Positions 25,331 through 31,816 of a DNA stretch of 64,000 nucleotides are shown here, one piece after another (the stretch's first letter is position 1; each line of letters begins with the position of its first letter). Made by a program: the position numbers and the translations under genes. The notes beneath the pieces are model-generated. The model had not been told where the DNA came from. It was given only the letters and a program-made list of their open reading frames with translations, and did not search any database. The stretch spans positions 1 through 64,000 of the forward strand of contig NZ_VISR01000006.1 of the NCBI RefSeq assembly GCF_007827595.1, in the 5' to 3' direction. This DNA is from Streptomyces sp. BK340 (lineage in GTDB: Bacteria > Actinomycetota > Actinomycetes > Streptomycetales > Streptomycetaceae).

Positions 25331-26590
25331 GTGAGCGAGAGCAGTGCGGAGGCCGTGGCGGACATCGTCGCCTCGGCGGCCGCCGCCTCCGCCGCGGAGG
25401 CGGCCGGCAGCTGGCGCAGGGCGACCGGCATCGCCGGTGCCGCGATAGGCGTGCTCGCCGCGGGCGCGGCCGCCGGTGTCGCCATCGAGCGGATGACCGT
25501 GGGCCGCGGGATGCGGCGCAAGGCACGGCTGGCGCTGGACTCGGCGGGCCCCTACGGCGCCCTGCGCGGCACCCCGGGCAGGGCGTACGCCGACGACGGC
25601 ACCGAGCTGTACTACGAGGTCGACGACGTCGAACCCGACCCCGGCCCGAACGTCTCCCCGCGCCGCCGCCGGCTCTTCGGCCGCAAGGCGCCCGCCCCGG
25701 TCACCGTCGTCTTCAGCCACGGCTACTGCCTCAACCAGGACTCCTGGCACTTCCAGCGCGCGGCCCTGCGCGGGGTCGTGCGCACCGTGCACTGGGACCA
25801 GCGCAGCCACGGGCGGTCCGGGCGGGGCGTCGTCCAGACCCAGGACGGTGTGGCCGTCGCCATCGAGCAGCTCGGCCGCGATCTGAAGGCGGTCCTGGAC
25901 GCGGCCGTGCCGAACGGGCCGATCGTGCTGGTCGGCCACTCCATGGGCGGGATGACGATCATGGCGCTGGCCGACCAGTTCCCGGAGCTGATCCGGGACC
26001 GGGTGGTCGCCACCGCCTTCGTCGGCACGTCGTCCGGGCGGCTCGGCGAGGTCAACTTCGGGCTGCCCCTGGCCGGCGTCAACGCGGTGCGCCGGATCCT
26101 CCCCGGAGTGCTGAAGGCGCTCGGCCAGCAGGCGGAGCTGGTGGAGAAGGGCCGCCGGGCCACCGCCGACCTGTTCGCCGGGATCATCAAGCGGTACTCG
26201 TTCGCGACCCGGGACGTCGACCCGGCCGTCGAGCGGTTCGCCGAGCGGATGATCGAGTCCACGCCGATCGACGTGGTCGCCGAGTTCTACCCGGCCTTCA
26301 CCGACCACGACAAGACCGAGGCGCTCGGCTGCTTCCGGGACTTCCCGGTGCTGGTACTGGCCGGAGTGCGGGACCTGGTCACGCCCAGCGAGCACAGCGA
26401 GGCCATCGCCGACCTGCTGCCGGAGGCCGAGCTGGTGCTCGTGCCGGACGCCGGGCACCTGGTCATGCTGGAACACCCGGAAGTGGTCACCGACCGGCTC
26501 GCCGACCTGCTCACCCGCGCGGGTGCCGTGCCCGCAGGAGCTACCGTAAGTGGCTATGGAAGCACCAGCAGCACCGCACAACCCCGCTGA
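25331..26590 (+). CDS. Membrane-anchored alpha/beta hydrolase
   Basis: The 419-residue protein has an Ala-rich N-terminus with one helix (about residues 30-55), then an alpha/beta hydrolase fold. The oxyanion region is FSHGYCLNQDSWHFQ, the nucleophile elbow is VGHSMGGM (Ser), and the late histidine is in DAGHLVMLEHPE. The substrate is unknown. The SD is GAAGAGGAG before the GTG. It overlaps tsaE by 41 bp in another frame, so the two are coupled, and this pairing with alr and tsaE is normal for the genus. Confidence 0.88.
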   Translation: MSESSAEAVADIVASAAAASAAEAAGSWRRATGIAGAAIGVLAAGAAAGVAIERMTVGRGMRRKARLALDSAGPYGALRGTPGRAYADDGTELYYEVDDVEPDPGPNVSPRRRRLFGRKAPAPVTVVFSHGYCLNQDSWHFQRAALRGVVRTVHWDQRSHGRSGRGVVQTQDGVAVAIEQLGRDLKAVLDAAVPNGPIVLVGHSMGGMTIMALADQFPELIRDRVVATAFVGTSSGRLGEVNFGLPLAGVNAVRRILPGVLKALGQQAELVEKGRRATADLFAGIIKRYSFATRDVDPAVERFAERMIESTPIDVVAEFYPAFTDHDKTEALGCFRDFPVLVLAGVRDLVTPSEHSEAIADLLPEAELVLVPDAGHLVMLEHPEVVTDRLADLLTRAGAVPAGATVSGYGSTSSTAQPR

Positions 26591-27068
26591 GACCCGGCTG
26601 ACCATCACCTCCCCCGAGCAGATGCGGGAGCTGGGCCGCCGGCTGGCCAAGCTGCTGCGCGCGGGCGACCTGGTGATGCTCACCGGGGAGCTGGGCGCGG
26701 GCAAGACGACGCTGACCCGAGGGCTCGGCGAGGGGCTGGGGGTCCGTGGCGCGGTCACCTCGCCGACCTTCGTGATCGCCCGGGTGCACCCCTCCCTCGG
26801 CGACGGCCCGCCGCTCGTCCACGTCGACGCCTACCGGCTCGGCGGCGGCCTCGACGAGATGGAGGACCTGGACCTCGACGTCTCGCTGACCGACTCGGTG
26901 ATCGTCGTGGAGTGGGGCGAGGGCAAGGTCGAGGACCTGACCGAGGACCGGTTGCAGGTCGTCATCCACCGGGCCGTCGGTGACACCACGGACGAGGTAC
27001 GGCACGTGACGCTGAGCGGGCTCGGCCGGCGCTGGGCCGAGGCCGGTCTGGACGCGCTCGACGCCTGA
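26550..27068 (+). CDS. tsaE: tRNA threonylcarbamoyladenosine ATPase TsaE
   Basis: TsaE is the ATPase partner of TsaB and TsaD in making t6A at position 37 of ANN-decoding tRNAs. The 172-residue protein has a Walker A GELGAGKTTLTRG (46-58), SPTFVIA and the HVDAYRL motif. AGGAG ends 9 bp before a GTG at 26550; the ATG two codons later is the alternative start. The gene lies inside the end of the hydrolase gene. tsaB and tsaD lie 1-2 kb downstream. Confidence 0.95.
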   Translation: MAMEAPAAPHNPAETRLTITSPEQMRELGRRLAKLLRAGDLVMLTGELGAGKTTLTRGLGEGLGVRGAVTSPTFVIARVHPSLGDGPPLVHVDAYRLGGGLDEMEDLDLDVSLTDSVIVVEWGEGKVEDLTEDRLQVVIHRAVGDTTDEVRHVTLSGLGRRWAEAGLDALDA

Positions 27069-27148
27069 TCCGCCGCATTTTCCGACAAGCCGTCGGCAAC
27101 GTGTTGCGCCGGATGTCCCGGGCGTGGTCACATGGTAGCCAGCCCGTG

Positions 27149-27164
27149 GTTAGGTGTGCCTAAC
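27149..27164. promoter_or_regulatory. DtxR/iron-box-like palindrome
   Basis: GTTAGG-TGTG-CCTAAC is a perfect 6-bp inverted repeat with a 4-bp centre. The TTAGG-N4-CCTAA part is the same as the right 14 bp of the Streptomyces DmdR1/DtxR iron box. The left TTAGG of the full 19-bp box is only partly kept. It lies 33 bp ahead of the small ORF at 27197. Confidence 0.45.
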
Positions 27165-27196
27165 TACGCCCCGCCCCCGCACGTCAGGAGGCGTCC

Positions 27197-27373
27197 ATGC
27201 CCGCTTCTCGACCCACCGCGCAGCCGGCCGAGCCGGTCGCGGTCTCCGCGGTGTCCATGCGTGACCTGCTGGCGTCGTGCGCGGCCGCCGACGCGGTCTC
27301 CAGACCACCGCGCCGGCCGGAGCCCGAGAAGACCGACCGGGACGGGGGCCAGGGGCACCGCCGGGCCGCGTAG
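27197..27373 (+). CDS. Small 58-residue hypothetical protein
   Basis: ATG at 27197 follows a textbook SD (AGGAGG, 5-bp spacing) and reads 58 codons to TAG. The protein starts MPASRPTAQPAEPVAVSAVS, continues MRDLLASCAAADAVSRPP, and ends in a highly charged Arg/Glu/Asp tail. It has one cysteine and no membrane segment. No family is recognised. The ideal SD, good codon bias and a metalloregulator-like palindrome just upstream support a real gene, perhaps iron-linked. That link is inference. Confidence 0.7.
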   Translation: MPASRPTAQPAEPVAVSAVSMRDLLASCAAADAVSRPPRRPEPEKTDRDGGQGHRRAA

Positions 27374-27421
27374 CCGCGGGGCCGCCACCTGCGGGTGACG
27401 GCGGGACTGTGACCGCAGGCC

Positions 27422-27988
27422 CTAACGGATGACGACGACCGGTACGCCGATCGTCGCGAACTTCCACATGGCGTCGCCGTCCTCGCGCCGCTCCCGGATG
27501 CCGCCCGTCTTCACGCCGTCGGTGGCCATGCCCACGCTGCTGCCCACCGCCGCGCTGAAGCCGATCACCACGCCGTCCACGCTGGTGAAGCGCACCACGT
27601 GCTCGATCGGCACGCCGTCCGTGCCGGTGACCGCGTTGGAGCGGGACGTGACCCAGTACCTGCCCACCGGCGGGTCGACGGCGCCCGGGCGCACCCCGAA
27701 GCCGCGCAGCACCACGTTCCGCTCGTCGACCAGCCAGACCCGGTCGTCGTCCACCGAGTACACGACGCGTTCACCCGTACCGGAGTCGCCCGGCAGGGCG
27801 CCCGGGTTGCGCAGGTCGCGCGGCGCCTTGCTGGCGCTGACCGAGGGCGACGCGCCCGCGCCGGCCACGCCGCCGAGGCCCGCCGGCACGGTCGCCTGGG
27901 CCTGGTAGGCGAGGAAGCCGACGGTGCCCACGGCGGCCGCGGTGAGGCCGGCCACGATCCCCGAGCTGGTCCCTGCCACGTCCGCCAC
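27422..27988 (-). CDS. Exported protein with a degenerate YkuD (L,D-transpeptidase) fold
   Basis: The 188-residue protein has an N-terminal membrane or signal helix (about 10-30), a linker, then a C-terminal domain that follows the L,D-transpeptidase pattern. RVWLVDERNVVLRGFGV equals the first YkuD strand, DPPVGRYWV replaces TPTGxF, and TGGIRERREDGDAMWKF followed by IGVPVVV replaces the usual SHGCIR-(N)ED-L-P-G-TPV block. The catalytic cysteine position is Gly163, and the upstream HG motif is also lost (AAVG). It should not have transpeptidase activity. It may bind peptidoglycan or a partner. The fold assignment is by eye. Confidence 0.7.
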   Translation of the reverse strand: MADVAGTSSGIVAGLTAAAVGTVGFLAYQAQATVPAGLGGVAGAGASPSVSASKAPRDLRNPGALPGDSGTGERVVYSVDDDRVWLVDERNVVLRGFGVRPGAVDPPVGRYWVTSRSNAVTGTDGVPIEHVVRFTSVDGVVIGFSAAVGSSVGMATDGVKTGGIRERREDGDAMWKFATIGVPVVVIR

Positions 27989-28079
27989 CTCTGCCTCGCG
28001 TCATATGTCGTACTTCGTACAGACCGTAGCAGTCAGTCACCGTCTGCCCCGGACGGCCATGCGCGAGCCGCGGGCGCCG

Positions 28080-28091
28080 TAGGCTGTTCGC
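28080..28091 (+). promoter_or_regulatory. -10 element for a probably leaderless tsaB mRNA
   Basis: TAGGCT at 28080-28085 sits 6 bp before the GTG start, with no SD. It would start the tsaB-rimI-tsaD transcript at the start codon. Confidence 0.5.
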
Positions 28092-28748
28092 GTGCTCTTG
28101 CTCGCTCTGGATACCGCCACGCCCGCCGTCACCGTCGCACTGCACGACGGGACGGACGTCATCGCGTCGTCGAGTCAGGTGGACGCGCGCCGGCACGGGG
28201 AGCTGCTGCTGCCGGCCGTCGACCGTGTGCTCGCCGAGGCGGGGCTCAAACTGGAGGCCGTCACCGGGGTCGTCGTCGGCACCGGCCCCGGCCCCTACAC
28301 CGGCCTGCGTGTCGGCCTGATGACGGCCGACACCTTCGGCCTCGCGCTCGGTGTCCCCGTGTACGGCCTGTGCACGCTGGACGCGCTCGCCTACGCCGCC
28401 GACATCGAGAAGGGCCCCTTCGTCGTGGCGACCGACGCCCGGCGCAAGGAGGTCTACTGGGCGAAGTACGCCGACTCCCGCACCCGCCTGACCGGCCCGG
28501 CCGTCGACCGCCCCGCCGACATCGCCGAGCAGGTCGCCGGACTCCCCGCGGTCGGCGCGGGCGCGCTGCTCTACCCCGACACGTTCCCGAGCGCCCACGA
28601 GCCCGAGCACGTGTCCGCCGCCGCCCTCGCCTCACTCGCCGCCGAGCAGCTGGCCGCGGGCGAGGAGATCCCGGTACCGCGCCCGCTGTACCTGCGCCGT
28701 CCCGACGCGCAGGTCCCCAAGAACTACAAGGTGGTCACGCCCAAGTGA
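28092..28748 (+). CDS. tsaB: tRNA threonylcarbamoyladenosine protein TsaB
   Basis: TsaB is the ASKHA-fold scaffold that dimerises with TsaD for t6A synthesis. The 218-residue protein starts MLLLALDTATPAVTVALHDG and has VVVGTGPGPYTGLRVGL and CTLDALAYAA. Its GTG start overlaps nothing upstream. Its stop overlaps the rimI start as GTGA, so the three genes tsaB-rimI-tsaD form one translationally coupled operon. Confidence 0.95.
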   Translation: MLLLALDTATPAVTVALHDGTDVIASSSQVDARRHGELLLPAVDRVLAEAGLKLEAVTGVVVGTGPGPYTGLRVGLMTADTFGLALGVPVYGLCTLDALAYAADIEKGPFVVATDARRKEVYWAKYADSRTRLTGPAVDRPADIAEQVAGLPAVGAGALLYPDTFPSAHEPEHVSAAALASLAAEQLAAGEEIPVPRPLYLRRPDAQVPKNYKVVTPK

Positions 28749-29260
28749 CCGCACAGTTGCGCGAGATGCGCTGGTGGGACATCGACCCGGTCCTCGAGCT
28801 GGAGAAGGACCTCTTCCCCGAGGACGCCTGGTCCCGCGGCATGTTCTGGTCCGAGCTGGCCCACTCCCGGGGTGACGAGGCGACCCGGCGCTACCTCGTG
28901 GCCGAGGACGCCGGCCGCATCGTCGGCTACGCGGGCCTGGCCTCCTCCGGCGGGCTGGCGGACGTCCAGACCATCGCCGTGGCCCGCGACCAGCAGGGCA
29001 CGGGGCTCGGCGCCCGCCTGCTCACCGAGCTGCTGAAGGCCGCCACCACGTTCGAGTGCTCCGAGGTCATGCTCGAGTGCCGCGTCGACAACGTCCGCGC
29101 CCAGAAGCTGTACGAGCGCTTCGGCTTCGAGCCGATCGGCTTCAGACGCGGCTACTACCAGCCGGGCAACGTCGACGCCCTGGTGATGCGCCTGACCACG
29201 GAATCCGGCGGCTCAGCCACGGGTTCCCCCTCCGTACGAGAAACCGAGACCAATGACTGA
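28745..29260 (+). CDS. rimI: Ribosomal protein S18-alanine N-acetyltransferase
   Basis: A 171-residue GNAT acetyltransferase. The acetyl-CoA loop is [16 protein letters not shown] (Q/RxxGxG), followed by [19 protein letters not shown], typical of RimI. RimI acetylates the N-terminal Ala of S18, and its gene is normally fused to or placed between tsaB and tsaD as here. The GTG start overlaps the tsaB stop by 4 bp, and its end overlaps tsaD by 8 bp. Confidence 0.93.
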   Translation: MTAQLREMRWWDIDPVLELEKDLFPEDAWSRGMFWSELAHSRGDEATRRYLVAEDAGRIVGYAGLASSGGLADVQTIAVARDQQGTGLGARLLTELLKAATTFECSEVMLECRVDNVRAQKLYERFGFEPIGFRRGYYQPGNVDALVMRLTTESGGSATGSPSVRETETND

Positions 29261-30350
29261 CGAACCTCTCGTCCTCGGCATCGAGACCTCCTGCGACGAG
29301 ACCGGCGTCGGCATCGTCCGCGGCACCACCCTGCTGGCCGACGCGGTCGCCTCCAGTGTCGACGAGCACGCCCGCTTCGGCGGTGTCGTCCCCGAGGTGG
29401 CGTCCCGCGCCCACCTGGAGGCGATGGTCCCGACCATCGACCGCGCCCTGAAGGAGGCCGGCGTCAGCGCGAAGGACCTCGACGGCATCGCGGTCACCGC
29501 CGGGCCCGGTCTCGCCGGCGCCCTGCTGGTCGGCGTCTCGGCCGCCAAGGCGTACGCCTACGCGCTCGGCAAGCCCCTCTACGGCGTCAACCACCTCGCC
29601 TCCCACATCTGCGTGGACCAGCTGGAGCACGGCCCGCTGCCCGAGCCGACCATGGCCCTGCTGGTGTCCGGCGGCCACTCCTCCCTGCTGCTGTCCGAGG
29701 ACATCACCTCCGACGTCCGCCCGATGGGCTCGACCATCGACGACGCGGCAGGCGAGGCCTTCGACAAGATCGCCCGCGTGCTCAATCTCGGCTTCCCCGG
29801 CGGCCCGGTCATCGACCGCTACGCCCGCGAGGGCGACCCGGAGGCGATCGCCTTCCCGCGCGGCCTGACCGGCCCGCGCGACCCCGCCTACGACTTCTCC
29901 TTCTCCGGCCTGAAGACGGCCGTGGCCCGCTGGATCGAGGCCAGGCGCGCGGCCGGCGAGGAGGTCCCGGTCCGTGACGTGGCCGCCTCCTTCCAGGAGG
30001 CCGTGGTGGACGTCCTCACCCGCAAGGCCGTCCGCGCCTGCAAGGACGAGGGCGTCGACCACCTGATGATCGGCGGCGGGGTCGCGGCCAACTCCCGTCT
30101 GCGCGCCCTCGCCCAGGAGCGCTGCGAGGCAGCCGGTATCCGGCTGCGCGTCCCCCGCCCCAAGCTGTGCACGGACAACGGCGCGATGGTCGCGGCCCTC
30201 GGCGCCGAAATGGTCGCCCGCAACCGGGCCGCCTCCGACTGGGACCTGTCCGCCGACTCCTCCCTGCCGGTGACGGACCCGCACGTCCCGGGCCACGCGC
30301 ACGACCACGACCATGTGCACGAGGTCAGCAAGGAGAACCTGTACTCGTGA
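29253..30350 (+). CDS. tsaD: tRNA N6-adenosine threonylcarbamoyltransferase TsaD
   Basis: TsaD transfers the threonylcarbamoyl group to A37 of tRNA. The 365-residue enzyme has the nucleotide-binding [10 protein letters not shown] loop and the metal ligands His114 and His118 (VNHLASH). SGGHSSLLL and the [11 protein letters not shown] motif follow. The last 25 residues form an unusual tail with six histidines alternating with Asp, Ala and Val (HAHDHDHVH), like a metal-binding tail. It overlaps both neighbours: rimI by 8 bp and the next small gene by 4 bp. Confidence 0.96.
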   Translation: MTDEPLVLGIETSCDETGVGIVRGTTLLADAVASSVDEHARFGGVVPEVASRAHLEAMVPTIDRALKEAGVSAKDLDGIAVTAGPGLAGALLVGVSAAKAYAYALGKPLYGVNHLASHICVDQLEHGPLPEPTMALLVSGGHSSLLLSEDITSDVRPMGSTIDDAAGEAFDKIARVLNLGFPGGPVIDRYAREGDPEAIAFPRGLTGPRDPAYDFSFSGLKTAVARWIEARRAAGEEVPVRDVAASFQEAVVDVLTRKAVRACKDEGVDHLMIGGGVAANSRLRALAQERCEAAGIRLRVPRPKLCTDNGAMVAALGAEMVARNRAASDWDLSADSSLPVTDPHVPGHAHDHDHVHEVSKENLYS

Positions 30351-30616
30351 CGGTCGCCCTGATGTGGGAGGCCCGGGCCGCCGAGGGCCGGGGCGGGGAA
30401 CTGCTCGCCTGGGCGCGGGAACAGCGGCTAGCCCCCGCGCCGGTGCGGCGCGAGACCTTCCGCGCCCCGCAGGACCGGGTGCTGGTCGTCACGTGGTGGG
30501 ACGCGCCGTACGACGCCCCGCTGCCCGAACTCCCGGAGCCGGAAGCGGAGTTGGTGACCCGGGCGGTGCACCGGTGGCGGTTCGAGTCGGTGGACGGGGA
30601 GCACCCGGACCGCTGA
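30347..30616 (+). CDS. Small hypothetical protein coupled to tsaD
   Basis: An 89-residue protein ([20 protein letters not shown]..., then [10 protein letters not shown]) whose GTG overlaps the tsaD stop as GTGA. The antibiotic-biosynthesis-monooxygenase-like pattern (LMWEARA start, LVVTWWD strand) hints at a dimeric alpha-beta barrel fold, but this is weak. It has no signal peptide. It probably ends the tsaB-rimI-tsaD operon. Function unknown. Confidence 0.75.
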   Translation: MTVALMWEARAAEGRGGELLAWAREQRLAPAPVRRETFRAPQDRVLVVTWWDAPYDAPLPELPEPEAELVTRAVHRWRFESVDGEHPDR

Positions 30617-30641
30617 GTGGCGCACGGGCCCGTGCACACGC

Positions 30642-30647
30642 TATGAT
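30642..30647 (+). promoter_or_regulatory. -10 hexamer ahead of the tRNA-Gly-like gene
   Basis: TATGAT is a near-consensus -10, 41 bp before the tRNA 5' end. The -35 region (about 30618-30624) is poor. Confidence 0.4.
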
Positions 30648-30687
30648 CATCACACGCGAACGGCCGGAACACCGGCCCGGACGCAGT

Positions 30688-30760
30688 GCGTTGGTGGTCC
30701 AAGGAAAGACGCCCCGCTTCCTGCGGGGAAATGCAGGTGCAAGGCCTGCCCGGCGCTCCA
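30688..30760 (+). tRNA. Divergent tRNA-Gly(UCC), CCA encoded
   Basis: The sequence folds as a full cloverleaf. The acceptor GCGTTGG (30688-30694) pairs with CCGGCGC (30750-30756) including two G-U pairs. U8 is present. The D-arm is GTC/GAC with A14, A15, G18, G19 and A21. The anticodon stem CCCCG/CGGGG has loop CTTCCTG (U33, anticodon UCC). The variable loop is AAAT, and the T-stem GCAGG/CCTGC has loop TGCAAGG. Discriminator U73, the glycine identity base, is followed by an encoded CCA. Oddities: U37 instead of a purine, G55 instead of T, and a very short D-loop without positions 16 and 17. It is followed 4 bp later by a terminator. Confidence 0.75.
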
Positions 30761-30763
30761 TGA

Positions 30764-30799
30764 AAACCCCGCCCCGGTTCTCCGGAGGCGGGGTTTTTT
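30764..30799. terminator. Terminator of tRNA-Gly, shared with the convergent membrane gene
   Basis: The stem AACCCCGCC/GGCGGGGTT with a G/C-rich inner loop is followed by six T residues on the plus strand, with AAAA before the stem. That makes it usable on both strands, so it also ends the gene that stops at 30802. Confidence 0.88.
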
Positions 30800-30801
30800 C
30801 G

Positions 30802-31671
30802 TCACCGGCGGCCGGCCCTCGCGCGGATGACCGCCTCCGCCTCCGGGCCTTCGGGCCGGTCCGTCCCGGCCCGCCGCTCCTGCAGCTGTGCGTACGCCAT
30901 CAGGCCGAGCAGGAGCGCGAGCAGCACCGCCGACGAACCGACCGTACCGAGGTCCAGACCGCCCTTGGCGAGGGGCTTGGTCAGGAAGTCGCCGGCCGTG
31001 GCGCCCAGCGGGCGGGTCAGGACGAAGGCGATCCAGAAGAGCAGGACGTTCGGGACGGCCGGCACCTTCATCAGCGCGACCAGGACCAGCAGCACACCGG
31101 TCACCAGCGCGGCGCCGCCCAGGTAGCCGAGGCCCGAGCTGTCGGAGAGGAAGTCGCCCATCGAGGTGCCGAGCGTGTTGGAGACGAGGATGGCCGCCCA
31201 GAACAGGGCCTCGCCCCGGAAGGAGACGATCTCGGTGATCTGGAAGGTCATCCCGCTCAGTTTCCAGGCGAGGAAGATCGCCAGGAGGATCGAGACCAGG
31301 ATCGCCGCGCCCTCCGGATAGCCGAGGCCGAGGCCCTGCGGTCCCCAGCCCAGCTTCGTGGCGCCGTCGGAGAGGTACTTGGAGCTGGCGTCCCGGTTCA
31401 TGAAGTCGGACATCGTGGTGCCGGCCATGGAGGTCGACAGGATCACGGTCCAGTAGAAGAACGGGTTGTAGCGGGAGGAGCGCAGCTGGATCACCAGCGT
31501 CACCACGAAGACCAGGAACAGGGCGATGGTGGTGAGGAAGTAGCCGAGCTTCAGCGTCTGCGCGAACAGGTCGCCGGCCGTCTCGCCCAGGGTCGTCGCG
31601 GCGATCTTCATGATCCAGAACGCCAGCGTGACCTCGGGCAGTTTCTTCATCACGGATTTCGTGGTCGTCAA
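30802..31671 (-). CDS. COG4705-like multi-pass membrane protein
   Basis: A 289-residue membrane protein with about eight helices and an internal repeat. The pattern (T/S)-x-G-(E/T)-(T/S)-x-(G/S)-D-(F/L) occurs four times: TLGETAGDLF, SMAGTTMSDFM, TLGTSMGDFL and PLGATAGDFL. Such repeated GD motifs mark the uncharacterised COG4705 family, perhaps a metal transporter by analogy; this is not proven. The TTG start at 31671 is supported by CAGGAG 6 bp upstream. It lies 145 bp after the GH3 gene on the same strand. Confidence 0.8.
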   Translation of the reverse strand: MTTTKSVMKKLPEVTLAFWIMKIAATTLGETAGDLFAQTLKLGYFLTTIALFLVFVVTLVIQLRSSRYNPFFYWTVILSTSMAGTTMSDFMNRDASSKYLSDGATKLGWGPQGLGLGYPEGAAILVSILLAIFLAWKLSGMTFQITEIVSFRGEALFWAAILVSNTLGTSMGDFLSDSSGLGYLGGAALVTGVLLVLVALMKVPAVPNVLLFWIAFVLTRPLGATAGDFLTKPLAKGGLDLGTVGSSAVLLALLLGLMAYAQLQERRAGTDRPEGPEAEAVIRARAGRR

Positions 31672-31816
31672 GGGTGCTCCTGCCGGGGGATCAACTTCGG
31701 CCCGACCCCGCCAGGCGCGACCCGGACCGATCCCGAACGCCCGTGTCAGGGGTCTTGCGGAACCGGGTTCTCTGTGGTCCCGCTGCGGCTGAATACGTCC
31801 CCCCGGCCCCTTCCGC

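Noticed and set aside
30688..30760. A cobalamin- or FMN-riboswitch-like element
   Set aside because: GGTGCAAGG next to CCGGCG recalls riboswitch cores, but the rest of either consensus is missing and the next plus-strand gene is far away. The complete cloverleaf with U73-CCA explains all bases better.
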